Origin: Chitinophaga pinensis
GTDB lineage: Bacteria > Bacteroidota > Bacteroidia > Flavobacteriales_D > Crocinitomicaceae
Direction: 5' to 3'
Assembly: GCA_945902745.1 (NCBI GenBank)
Contig: CAMDNE010000009.1
Coordinates: 1-64,000 of the forward strand
Length of the DNA stretch: 64,000 nt
This document shows positions 56,330 to 64,000 of this stretch, piece after piece. The notes beneath the pieces are model-generated. The model did no database searches. It saw nothing but the letters and a program-made list of their open reading frames with translations, and was not told where the DNA came from. The position numbers and the translations under genes are program-made. How positions within the stretch are numbered: the stretch's first letter is position 1; each line of letters starts with the position of its first letter.

Positions 56330-56620
56330 TAAATAACTATGTGTCCCATGTGTCTATAGTGTTTCATTTTATTTCTATTTTTTTTTAAATAACAACTATG
56401 TGCCCTATGTTCCTATGTGTTTCATTTTATTTCTATTGTGTTTTTAAATAACAACTATGTTCTCTTTGTTCCTATGTGTTTCATTTTATTTCTATTTTTT
56501 TTTAAATAACAACTATGTTCTCTTTGTTCCACTTCGATAAACTCAGTGCATCGCTATGTGTTTCATTTTATTTCTATTGTGTTTTTAAATAACAACTATG
56601 TTCTCTTTGTTCCTATGTGG
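56330..56620. repeat. tandem array of 56-59-base units before polA
   Basis: Units marked by TAAATAAC start at 56330, 56386, 56445, 56503 and 56586. A typical unit reads TTAAATAACAACTATGTTCT, CTTTGTTCCTATGTG, then TTTCATTTTATTTCTATTG. The step from 56503 to 56586 is 83 because 24 bases are inserted at 56531-56554. A partial unit (TTCTCTTTGTTCCTAGGTGT) lies at 56281-56300. No gene is visible between 56220 and 56670. Confidence 0.92.
56531..56554. repeat. 24-base insert within the tandem array
   Basis: ACTTCGATAAACTCAGTGCA followed by TCGC sits exactly where neighbouring units read TTCC then TATGTG, so the unit is intact apart from this insert. Its core TCGATAAACTC matches, at 10 of 11 positions, TCGACAAACTC on the minus strand of the terminator loop at 49147-49183. 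Confidence 0.85.
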
Positions 56621-56670
56621 TTAAAAAAAATATCCTAGCTTTAAACTCTCATTACTAATTGTTACAAAAA

Positions 56671-59496
56671 ATGCTTACACCGAACATTGATAAAAAACTT
56701 TTTCTTCTTGACGCTTATGCACTCATATACCGTGCTTATTTTGCTTTTGCGAAGAATCCTCGTGTAAATTCGAAAGGTCAAAATACTTCTGCGGCATTTG
56801 GATTTACGAATGTTTTAATCGATGTGATAAAAAATGAAAAACCAACGCATTTAGCCGTTGTTTTTGACCCTCCAGGTGGTTCAACGCATAGAATTGAACA
56901 ATTTGAAGCCTATAAAGGGCAACGTGAAGCAATGCCTGAAGATATTCGTTCAATGATTTTACCAATAAAAAAAATTGTTGAAGCATTCAATGTCCCGATG
57001 ATTGAAATGGCAGGTCACGAAGCAGATGACGTGATTGGCGCTATGGCAAAAGTTGCTGAAAAAAGAGGCTATACAACTTATATGATGACGCCAGATAAAG
57101 ATTACGGTCAACTGGTTTCAGAAAATATTTTCATGTTCAAACCGGGTAGAGGTGGTAATCCACCTGAAATCATGGGTGTAAAAGAAGTATGTGAGAAATT
57201 TGAAATTGAACATCCTTTGCAAGTAATTGATATTCTTGGTCTTTGGGGTGATGCTTCTGATAATATTCCTGGAATTCCTGGAATTGGCGAGAAAACTGCC
57301 AAGTTATTGATTCAGAAATATGGTTCTTTAGAAGGAATTATAGAAAATGCACACGAATTAAAAGGAAAACAACAAGAAAACGTTATAAATTTTGCGGAAC
57401 AAGGACGTGTTTCAAAAATGCTTGCCACAATTACGATTGATTTAGAAGTTGAATTCAACGAAGAGCATTTGGTAATGTGTGATGTGGATGTAGAAAAGGT
57501 AAAAGACATTTTTACAGAATTAGAATTTAGAAATTTAGCGAGAAGGGTTATTGGGGAGGATATTGAATTAACATCAACGCCTTCTGCAAGCAATGAAAAT
57601 AATTCCAACGGTTCAAATCAATTGGATTTATTTGGAATGCAAAGTTTAATTGTAGAACAGAATCCAACTGAAACAGCTGATTATAAAACGATCGCAACTG
57701 AAAAACCTTCTTATCACTTAATAACAAAGGCTGACGAAAGAAAGGAATTGTTAGAAATTTTAATGAACCAAAAACAAGTGTGTTTCGATACTGAAACGAC
57801 TGATTTGGATGCATTACATGCTGATTTAGTGGGAATGTCTTTTTCATATAAAGAACGAGAAGCATTTTACGTTGCAATTCCAGCTGATTTTGAACAAGCA
57901 AAAGCGATTGTAGAGGAATTCAATCCATTTTTCACTTCAGCAACGATTGAAAAAATTGCACACAATATTAAATACGATTTAAAAGTCTTGAATCGTTATG
58001 GAATTCAAGTTGCAAGCCCAACGTTCGATACAATGATTGCGCATTATTTGATTAATCCGGAGTCGAAGCAAAGTATGGATTTCTTGGCAGAATTTTACCT
58101 AAAATACAAGCCAGTTTCCATTGAAGCTTTAATTGGTAAAAAAGGAAAATCGCAAGGAAACATGCGTGATTTGAAACCAGAAGAAATTTCAGATTATGCT
58201 TGTGAAGATGCGGATATTACCTTTCAATTAAAGCAATTATTCGAACCTGAAATTCAAAAGGAGCACTTGAAAGAGTTGTTTTATGGTATGGAAATGCCAT
58301 TGGTTGAAGTGTTAAAAGCAATTGAGCAAGAAGGAATTGCAATTGATGTCCAAGGATTAAAAGAATATTCAAAGCAATTAGAAATTACATTGCTCGATTT
58401 AGAAACGAAGATAAAAGAAGAAGCAGGAGTGCCATTTAATTTGGATTCTCCAAAACAATTGGGCGAGGTGCTTTTTGACCATTTGAAAATTTCTGCAAAA
58501 GCTAAAAAGACTAAAACGGGTCAATATGCAACAGGTGAAGACATTCTTCAAAAGCATGAGAAAGACCATCCAATTATCCCAATGATTTTGGAATACCGTC
58601 AATTGAGAAAATTGAAAAGCACGTATGTGGATCCTTTGCCGCTGTTAACAGACAAAGTTGATGGTAGAATTCATACGAATTTCATGCAAACTGTTACATC
58701 AACTGGTCGTTTGAGTTCAAACAATCCCAACCTTCAAAACATTCCTATTCGAACAGAAAAAGGAAGAGAAATACGTAAAGCATTTATTGCTCGCAGTGAA
58801 GATTTTATTTTGATGGCGGCAGATTATTCTCAAATTGAATTGCGTATAATTGCTGCTTTGAGTGGGGATAAAAATATGATTGAAGCGTTCAAAAGTGGTC
58901 AGGATATTCACATTGCAACAGCATCAAAAGTATTTCATGTTCCCATTGATGAGGTTACGCGTGAACAACGAAGCGCAGCAAAGGCTGTTAATTTTGGAAT
59001 AATATATGGCCAATCAGCCTTTGGATTATCTCAAAATTTGAATATTTCTAGAACAGAAGCAAAATCAATTATTGATAGCTATTTCGAGCAATATTCTACG
59101 ATTAAAACATACATGGACAGCACAATCGCATTGGCTAGAGAAAAAGGGTATGTTGAAACAATCATGCAACGCAGACGTTATTTGTCAGATATTAATTCCG
59201 CCAATGCAGTGGTTCGTGGATTTGCAGAACGAAATGCTATCAATGCACCGATACAAGGTTCAGCTGCTGATGTCATTAAAATGGCAATGATTTCTGTTTA
59301 TAATGCGATGAAAAAGCAAAACGTAAAATCTAAAATGATTTTACAAGTGCATGATGAATTGGTCTTTGATGTTGAAAAATCTGAAATTGAGTTGATGAAA
59401 AAACTCATCAAAGAAGCAATGGAATCTGCTGTTGATTTGGTTGTTCCGATGGAAGTTGAAGTTGGGATGGGAGAGAATTGGTTAGACGCGCACTAA
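56671..59496 (+). CDS. polA: DNA polymerase I
   Basis: About 941 residues, full length. The 5'-3' exonuclease domain (about 8-295) has LFLLDAYALIYRAYFAF, VVFDPPGGSTHR, GHEADDVIGA and DNIPGIPGIGEKTAKLL. The 3'-5' proofreading domain keeps its acidic site (CFDTETTDLDALHADL) and KIAHNIKYDLKVL. The polymerase domain has TGRLSSNNPNLQNIPIRTEK, motif A AADYSQIELRIIAALSGD, the O-helix REQRSAAKAVNFGIIYGQSA and motif C QVHDELVFDV. It acts in Okazaki fragment processing and repair. I chose the ATG at 56671 rather than the TTG four codons upstream. Its stop overlaps that of the convergent helicase gene. Confidence 0.97.
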   Translation: MLTPNIDKKLFLLDAYALIYRAYFAFAKNPRVNSKGQNTSAAFGFTNVLIDVIKNEKPTHLAVVFDPPGGSTHRIEQFEAYKGQREAMPEDIRSMILPIKKIVEAFNVPMIEMAGHEADDVIGAMAKVAEKRGYTTYMMTPDKDYGQLVSENIFMFKPGRGGNPPEIMGVKEVCEKFEIEHPLQVIDILGLWGDASDNIPGIPGIGEKTAKLLIQKYGSLEGIIENAHELKGKQQENVINFAEQGRVSKMLATITIDLEVEFNEEHLVMCDVDVEKVKDIFTELEFRNLARRVIGEDIELTSTPSASNENNSNGSNQLDLFGMQSLIVEQNPTETADYKTIATEKPSYHLITKADERKELLEILMNQKQVCFDTETTDLDALHADLVGMSFSYKEREAFYVAIPADFEQAKAIVEEFNPFFTSATIEKIAHNIKYDLKVLNRYGIQVASPTFDTMIAHYLINPESKQSMDFLAEFYLKYKPVSIEALIGKKGKSQGNMRDLKPEEISDYACEDADITFQLKQLFEPEIQKEHLKELFYGMEMPLVEVLKAIEQEGIAIDVQGLKEYSKQLEITLLDLETKIKEEAGVPFNLDSPKQLGEVLFDHLKISAKAKKTKTGQYATGEDILQKHEKDHPIIPMILEYRQLRKLKSTYVDPLPLLTDKVDGRIHTNFMQTVTSTGRLSSNNPNLQNIPIRTEKGREIRKAFIARSEDFILMAADYSQIELRIIAALSGDKNMIEAFKSGQDIHIATASKVFHVPIDEVTREQRSAAKAVNFGIIYGQSAFGLSQNLNISRTEAKSIIDSYFEQYSTIKTYMDSTIALAREKGYVETIMQRRRYLSDINSANAVVRGFAERNAINAPIQGSAADVIKMAMISVYNAMKKQNVKSKMILQVHDELVFDVEKSEIELMKKLIKEAMESAVDLVVPMEVEVGMGENWLDAH

Positions 59497-62400
59497 AAAC
59501 TAATTTTCCAGCCCCTGTTTTCCATTACGTTAACCAGTGTTACCAATTCGTTGGCATTCTGAATTTTAGCATAAATTGAATCGAAAGCTAAGGAATTACC
59601 AGTGATATCTGGCAACAATGAATAAGGGAATTGATGGGGAATTACTTCGTTGGAAATTGATTCTAATTGTAATAAATACAAGCGCAATAAATCAATTGCT
59701 TCATTACTGCTAATTTTGAAATCGCTCCCTTTTACGGAAGAAAAGAAATCAATTTTTTTGCGGGCTCTTGTCAACAAGACATTCAATCGTTTAGATCCGT
59801 TTTTAGTATTCAAAGGACCAAAACGCATATGAAATTCGCCGTTTTCATTTTTCCCGTATCCTAAACTTATAATCAGTTGATCACATTCTTCTCCTTGAAC
59901 ATTTTCCAATGCTTTGAAAAAGGCTGAATCTGAATCGATGCGTATTTCGAGTTTTTCCTTTGTTTTAGTAGACAATTGCGTGTAAATTTCAGCTAATTGT
60001 GTTTCTGAAAATGCAACTATTCCAATCATTTCTTTTGAATCAATGACTTTTTCAATGTAAAGTGCAACTGCTTTTGCCTCTATTTCATTTTTACGTTCAT
60101 CAAAAATACCTTCGTTTGAATAATGCCAATTAACAGGTGTTTTTTCTTGTTTAAACGAAGGGAACGTAATTAACTCGTTGTTATAAAAATGATAATTTGA
60201 AAATCTTAAAAGTTCTGGATGCTCACTTCTATAATGGTGTTTAAGTCCATTATTTTTCCAATAAAAACTTGCTTGGTGCAGTAAATCTATTGTTTCTTCG
60301 CTCTGTGCTTTAAAAAACGAACTTGGTCCCATTTGTTGATGATCTCCAGCCACTATAATTCTTTTAGAACGTTGAATCGCACCCAATGCATTTTGCAATG
60401 GAATTTGACTCGCTTCATCAAAAATTGCCACATCAAAAAGCTGATTTTGCATTGGAAAGCACTTGGCAATTTGGGTCGGATTACTTAGCCAAATAGGCTT
60501 GAATAATTGAATCCAAATTCGTGCTTCAGAAGCAAATAATTCTCTTAAACTTGGAAAGTTTTTAGTCTTGCTGAATTCCTTAACCAAAATTGCTTTCCCT
60601 TTTTTCAACGTTGCTTTTAACGCTTTTTCTTCCGAATTTAATTTGGTTGAAGCAGTTTGTAGAATTTTATGATAATATTGAAAATGCTTGTGCTGATTGA
60701 GTACTATTTCTTGACCAGTACTAATTGCCTCCTTTTCTTGTTCAGAAATAATTGTATGGCATTTATTCAATAAATCCGCAGTAGAGAATTTTGAGAAAAC
60801 TGGGAATTGTGCTGTGAAATTAGTCCAATTACTTTTTAAAATAGCAGCTTCCATTTGTTCAAAAGTCGAATAGTTTTTCATGTTTCTCAAACACGATTCA
60901 TTTATTTCGTTAATTGAATTTTGGTACTGAAGGATTAGTCCAAAGTTGCTTTTAACTCCCTCAAGGAAATGTTGAATATTCATTTCATCATCCCAATTAA
61001 AATTCAACTTCAATTGAGTATAAAGTTGGTTTAAAGCATGATTCGTATTGGCATATATTTTTTGAAGAGCTGTCGGAATTTGCATCCATTCTTCCCGGTC
61101 GCTTGCTGTGTAAAAATGTATTTGTTGGAAAATTAATTCTAATTCAGTTTGCACATCATCGATTCCAATTTCGCATAATTCAATTTTTACTTGAGAAATA
61201 TCTTCTGAATTAACCAAAAACTGCTTCCATTTATGAAGATTAGATTCAGCTTGATTGATGGATGTTGTTGATACGATTGACCACGACTTTTTGAATTTCA
61301 ATTTCCCGAAAAAACCTGTTCCGTTTGAAAGATTCAATAAGTTTTCAGTCTCTGATAAGGAAGGAAAAACTTTCCAATTTGATTTTTCAAAGTCTAAGTT
61401 ACTTTGAAGGATTTGTAGCTGTTTGAACTTTTTTCTGAGATTTAAAAATTTCTTTTGTTCCTTCGATTCAGGAGTTAGTATTGCTTGATGTCTTCTGAAA
61501 CTTGGGTTGTCAAAGCTTTGGCAAATAGCTGCTTTTTTCATCGCCTTTTGGAGATCCAGCCAAGTTTCAATTTGAAATTGACCTTGTAATTTGATTAACT
61601 CATTCAACCATAAATTGATACTTTGATCAAATTGTTTGAATGAATCTTGTTTAATAACACCAAAAGAAATTCTACTGATGAACGTATTTATTCCTTCATT
61701 GAAAAAAGTGGAAACGTTGTTTTTTGCTTCAAGCCATAAATCAAGTGAAGGCAAATCCGATGAGAAGTTTGCGCTTTCGAAATCAGTTTCTTTTCCTAAT
61801 TCATGAAATTGAGAATAACTGATTCCTCCAATTAATTCTTTCTGATTCAATAAATCCAACTGCATTTGCAATTGAGCAATATATTGCTCAGACAATTGCA
61901 GATTAATAGCGTTTTTTAAATCGAATTTTTCTAATCGTGTCCATGAATCTTTTAAGGAATTTAAAACATCTTTTGAAATGGTTTCCGAAGTTGCAATAAA
62001 GCATAAATGTCCCAAATCAAATTGACCGAGTTTCTTTTGAAGTACTTCTAAAGCAACCCTTTTCTCAGAAATGACGAGAGCAGATTTGTTGTCAATGAGA
62101 AGTTTTGCCAAAAGATTGGATAATACTTGCGATTTACCTGTTCCTGGAGGCCCTTGAATAACCGTATGTTCATTTTCAATTGCATCAAAAACGGAATATT
62201 GATCTGTATCAGCTGGAAAAAGAAGATTGGAATTAAGTTTTATTTTAAAAGATTCAACCTTGCTTTCATCTCCCAAAAGATTTGAAATGGCAGCATTTGG
62301 AACTTCATTACTTAATTCTTCTAATTCTTTGATTATTTCAAATCTGTGGTGATGAAAATTTCCTAAGAAGTTTGCTTTTGATTGAATGTTTTTGAAATTA

Positions 62401-62876
62401 TTGTTTTCAAGAAATTCAATTAATTGTTCTAAACTAAAAATTTCTGCAGGAAGTTTTATTTCAAATTCTCGTTGTAAGCGATTAATTAAAAAAGGATTGA
62501 TAAACGAGATTTCCTCATCAACTGAAAAGCGAATCGTATTGTCAACTTTTTTTAGTTCTATTTCAACTGGACTTAAAAGAAGGGGAGTGCTTATAATTGA
62601 TTGTTTATATTCCCATTCAATCACCCCTCGGGAAAGACACAGAGGAAAAATTCCTTGTTCCTTTTCAGTTTTTTTTGCGTTAGATACAATTGATTTAAAC
62701 GGAAGGTAATCTTGAGTCTGATCAAATGCAGATAAATCTAGAATTGGTAACAACGATGAATGCTCAATATTCACCAATACATCATTCGTATTGAATTGAC
62801 TTACATCCTGCAATAATTGAATTATTCTATGTTTCACACTTTCACTCACCGTGCTAAAATTACTAAAACTTTTCAC
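59493..62876 (-). CDS. superfamily I helicase-like ATPase (AAA_11/AAA_12, DNA2/Upf1 type)
   Basis: A 1127-residue protein. Walker A is QGPPGTGKSQVLSNLLAK (about 239-256), followed by ALVISEKRVALEVLQKKL. After a long helical insert of about 450 residues come Walker B VAIFDEASQIPLQNALGAI and the motif III segment AGDHQQMGPSSFF. The second RecA-like domain ends with ENVQGEECDQLIISLGYGKN, RFGPLNTKNGSKRLNVLLTR and ARKKIDFFSS. The organisation resembles DUF4011/DUF3320-type helicases that are often found near defence genes, but neither flanking domain nor a restriction-like nuclease is evident here. The role is uncertain: repair or defence. Confidence 0.82.
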   Translation of the reverse strand: MKSFSNFSTVSESVKHRIIQLLQDVSQFNTNDVLVNIEHSSLLPILDLSAFDQTQDYLPFKSIVSNAKKTEKEQGIFPLCLSRGVIEWEYKQSIISTPLLLSPVEIELKKVDNTIRFSVDEEISFINPFLINRLQREFEIKLPAEIFSLEQLIEFLENNNFKNIQSKANFLGNFHHHRFEIIKELEELSNEVPNAAISNLLGDESKVESFKIKLNSNLLFPADTDQYSVFDAIENEHTVIQGPPGTGKSQVLSNLLAKLLIDNKSALVISEKRVALEVLQKKLGQFDLGHLCFIATSETISKDVLNSLKDSWTRLEKFDLKNAINLQLSEQYIAQLQMQLDLLNQKELIGGISYSQFHELGKETDFESANFSSDLPSLDLWLEAKNNVSTFFNEGINTFISRISFGVIKQDSFKQFDQSINLWLNELIKLQGQFQIETWLDLQKAMKKAAICQSFDNPSFRRHQAILTPESKEQKKFLNLRKKFKQLQILQSNLDFEKSNWKVFPSLSETENLLNLSNGTGFFGKLKFKKSWSIVSTTSINQAESNLHKWKQFLVNSEDISQVKIELCEIGIDDVQTELELIFQQIHFYTASDREEWMQIPTALQKIYANTNHALNQLYTQLKLNFNWDDEMNIQHFLEGVKSNFGLILQYQNSINEINESCLRNMKNYSTFEQMEAAILKSNWTNFTAQFPVFSKFSTADLLNKCHTIISEQEKEAISTGQEIVLNQHKHFQYYHKILQTASTKLNSEEKALKATLKKGKAILVKEFSKTKNFPSLRELFASEARIWIQLFKPIWLSNPTQIAKCFPMQNQLFDVAIFDEASQIPLQNALGAIQRSKRIIVAGDHQQMGPSSFFKAQSEETIDLLHQASFYWKNNGLKHHYRSEHPELLRFSNYHFYNNELITFPSFKQEKTPVNWHYSNEGIFDERKNEIEAKAVALYIEKVIDSKEMIGIVAFSETQLAEIYTQLSTKTKEKLEIRIDSDSAFFKALENVQGEECDQLIISLGYGKNENGEFHMRFGPLNTKNGSKRLNVLLTRARKKIDFFSSVKGSDFKISSNEAIDLLRLYLLQLESISNEVIPHQFPYSLLPDITGNSLAFDSIYAKIQNANELVTLVNVMENRGWKISF

Positions 62877-62924
62877 GCCTTAAAAATTGTCAAAGGGCAA
62901 TCGAATAATTGTCGATTTAAGAAT

Positions 62925-62932
62925 TAACTTTG
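62925..62932 (+). promoter_or_regulatory. -7 promoter box for the cystathionine gamma-synthase-like gene
   Basis: TAACTTTG fits TAnnTTTG and lies 30 bases before the ATG. A TTG 13 bases upstream is too near to be a good -33 element. Confidence 0.45.
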
Positions 62933-62962
62933 CCCTTACTTACAAAATAAATCAGTTAAAGT

Positions 62963-64000
62963 ATGAAATTCGGCACAAAAGCAATCCACGCAGGCGTACA
63001 TGCAGACCCAACAACGGGAGCGATAATGACTCCTATTTATCAAACGTCGACTTATGTTCAGGAATCACCTGGAGTGAACAAAGGTTATGGTTATGCTCGT
63101 GGGAAAAATCCAACGAGAGAAGCATTACAAGATGCTTTGGCTGCTTTAGAAAACGGAAAACATTGTGTAGCATTTAGTAGTGGTGTTGCTGCGACAGATG
63201 CTGTTTTGAAAATGTTACAACCAGGCGATGAAGTAATTACCGGAGACGATTTATATGGTGGTACTTATCGTTTGTTTACAAAGATTTATGAAAAATTTGG
63301 AATCAAATTTCACTTCATTGATTTGACAAATGCCGAAAATTTACACAAATATATCAACAGTAATACTAAGGTGATTTGGGCTGAAACACCTACAAATCCT
63401 ACAATGCAAATCATCGATATTGAAGCATGCGCTAAAATTGCATCTGCTAATAACATCATTTTGGTTGCTGATAACACCTTTGCATCACCTTATTTGCAAA
63501 ATCCACTTGACTTGGGTGCACACATAGTGATGCATTCGGTAACAAAATATTTAGGAGGTCACTCGGATGTAGTAATGGGTGCGTTAATTACAAATGATCC
63601 TGAAATCCATGAGAAGTTGTATTTCATTTTGAATAGTTCTGGAGCCAATCCTGGTCCTATGGATTCATTCTTGGTATTAAGAGGAATTAAAACACTTCAT
63701 TTAAGAATGGAAAGACATTGTTTTAATGGACGAAAGATTGCAGAATACCTTAAGAATCACCCGAAAATAGAAAAAGTTTATTGGCCAGGTTTTCCTGAAC
63801 ATCACAACCATGAAATTGCCAAAAAGCAAATGCGTGATTTTGGCGGAATGATTTCAATTGTTTTAAAAGACAAAGCAATTGAGAATACCTTCAAAGTTGC
63901 ATCTTCTTTTAAAGTATTTTCATTGGCTGAATCATTAGGAGGAGTCGAATCGTTGATCAATCATCCCGCAACGATGACACATGCATCAATTCCAAAAGAG
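62963..64000 (+). CDS. cystathionine gamma-synthase/lyase-like PLP enzyme (3' end outside window)
   Basis: The first 346 codons of a Cys/Met-metabolism PLP enzyme are visible. It opens MKFGTKAIHAGVHADPTTGA, has TPIYQTSTYVQ, the PLP-contact segment YARGKNPTREALQDALAALE, FSSGVAATDAV, GDDLYGGTYRLF, ETPTNPTMQI, VADNTFASPYLQNPL and the PLP lysine Lys195 in HSVTKYLGGHSD. The family includes cystathionine gamma-synthase (MetB), gamma-lyase and O-acetylhomoserine sulfhydrylase. SLGGVESLINHPATMTHASI favours the synthase or lyase, but they cannot be separated by reading. It is divergent from the helicase; no SAM riboswitch is seen upstream. Confidence 0.9.
   Translation, partial: MKFGTKAIHAGVHADPTTGAIMTPIYQTSTYVQESPGVNKGYGYARGKNPTREALQDALAALENGKHCVAFSSGVAATDAVLKMLQPGDEVITGDDLYGGTYRLFTKIYEKFGIKFHFIDLTNAENLHKYINSNTKVIWAETPTNPTMQIIDIEACAKIASANNIILVADNTFASPYLQNPLDLGAHIVMHSVTKYLGGHSDVVMGALITNDPEIHEKLYFILNSSGANPGPMDSFLVLRGIKTLHLRMERHCFNGRKIAEYLKNHPKIEKVYWPGFPEHHNHEIAKKQMRDFGGMISIVLKDKAIENTFKVASSFKVFSLAESLGGVESLINHPATMTHASIPKE

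Noticed and set aside
55523-56620. The two arrays as a CRISPR locus
   Set aside because: Units are directly adjacent, of 102 and 56-59 bases, with no alternation of constant repeats and unique spacers, and no cas genes are nearby.
62877-62962. SAM riboswitch before the methionine-metabolism gene
   Set aside because: The gap is only 86 bases, with a -7 box at 62925 and no clear aptamer stems.
59493-64000. The helicase as part of a full defence island
   Set aside because: Both neighbours are housekeeping genes (polA and a PLP enzyme), and no nuclease, methylase or toxin gene accompanies it here.

Overview
The window is AT-rich chromosomal DNA from a marine or freshwater Bacteroidota, most likely order Flavobacteriales and perhaps near Fluviicola/Crocinitomicaceae (the family placement is inference). 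The supports are a full-length SprA type IX secretion translocon, a secreted protein with a type A C-terminal sorting domain, DUF4270 and DUF4271 proteins, many TAnnTTTG-type -7 promoter boxes, and the block glmS - DUF4270 - short glycogen synthase - panC - panD - flippase-like protein, which I recall as syntenic in this class. I see no rRNA, tRNA, CRISPR array, prophage or integrase. Both ends cut genes.

Layout. 1-2.9 kb: a minus-strand nitric-oxide sensing operon (NtrC-type regulator, H-NOX haem protein, HNOBA/PAS sensor protein cut by the left edge). 3.1-7.5 kb: a DUF255 thioredoxin-like protein, a secreted protein with YD-like repeats, an epimerase and an alkyltransferase-like DNA repair protein. 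7.6-14.5 kb: glmS/DUF4270/glycogen synthase, divergent from panC, panD, a flippase-like membrane protein and a heptose adenylyltransferase. 14.5-20.1 kb: a TPR histidine kinase/NarL regulator pair, glutaryl-CoA dehydrogenase, DUF4271 and hemD. 20.2-32.5 kb: a T9SS cargo protein, then a tight maeB-ruvA-sprA-GNAT operon. 32.5-41.9 kb: PhoH, three envelope proteins of unknown role, aspartate kinase, and the iron operon feoA-feoB plus a tiny Cys-containing protein. 41.9-46.3 kb: a RAYT transposase-like gene, a sugar MFS transporter and dxs. 46.4-51.8 kb: a Ser/Thr-rich lipoprotein, an ECF sigma factor overlapping a membrane protein with an FGE-like domain, a secreted protein and class I fumarase. 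51.9-64 kb: ileS, a repeat-rich island around a GxxExxY gene, polA, a large superfamily I helicase and a cystathionine gamma-synthase-like gene cut by the right edge.

Most genes are housekeeping. The unusual material is (a) palindromes of REP type lying in frame inside two genes, one of them the essential ileS and the other the RAYT gene whose family is thought to mobilise such palindromes; (b) the 1.3 kb island between ileS and polA, where a GxxExxY gene is flanked by two different tandem arrays, one of which has copied the end of that gene; (c) an ECF sigma factor whose overlapping partner has the layout of an anti-sigma factor but carries a periplasmic FGE-like domain without the usual cysteines; (d) duplicated gene tails downstream of fumarase and glmS.
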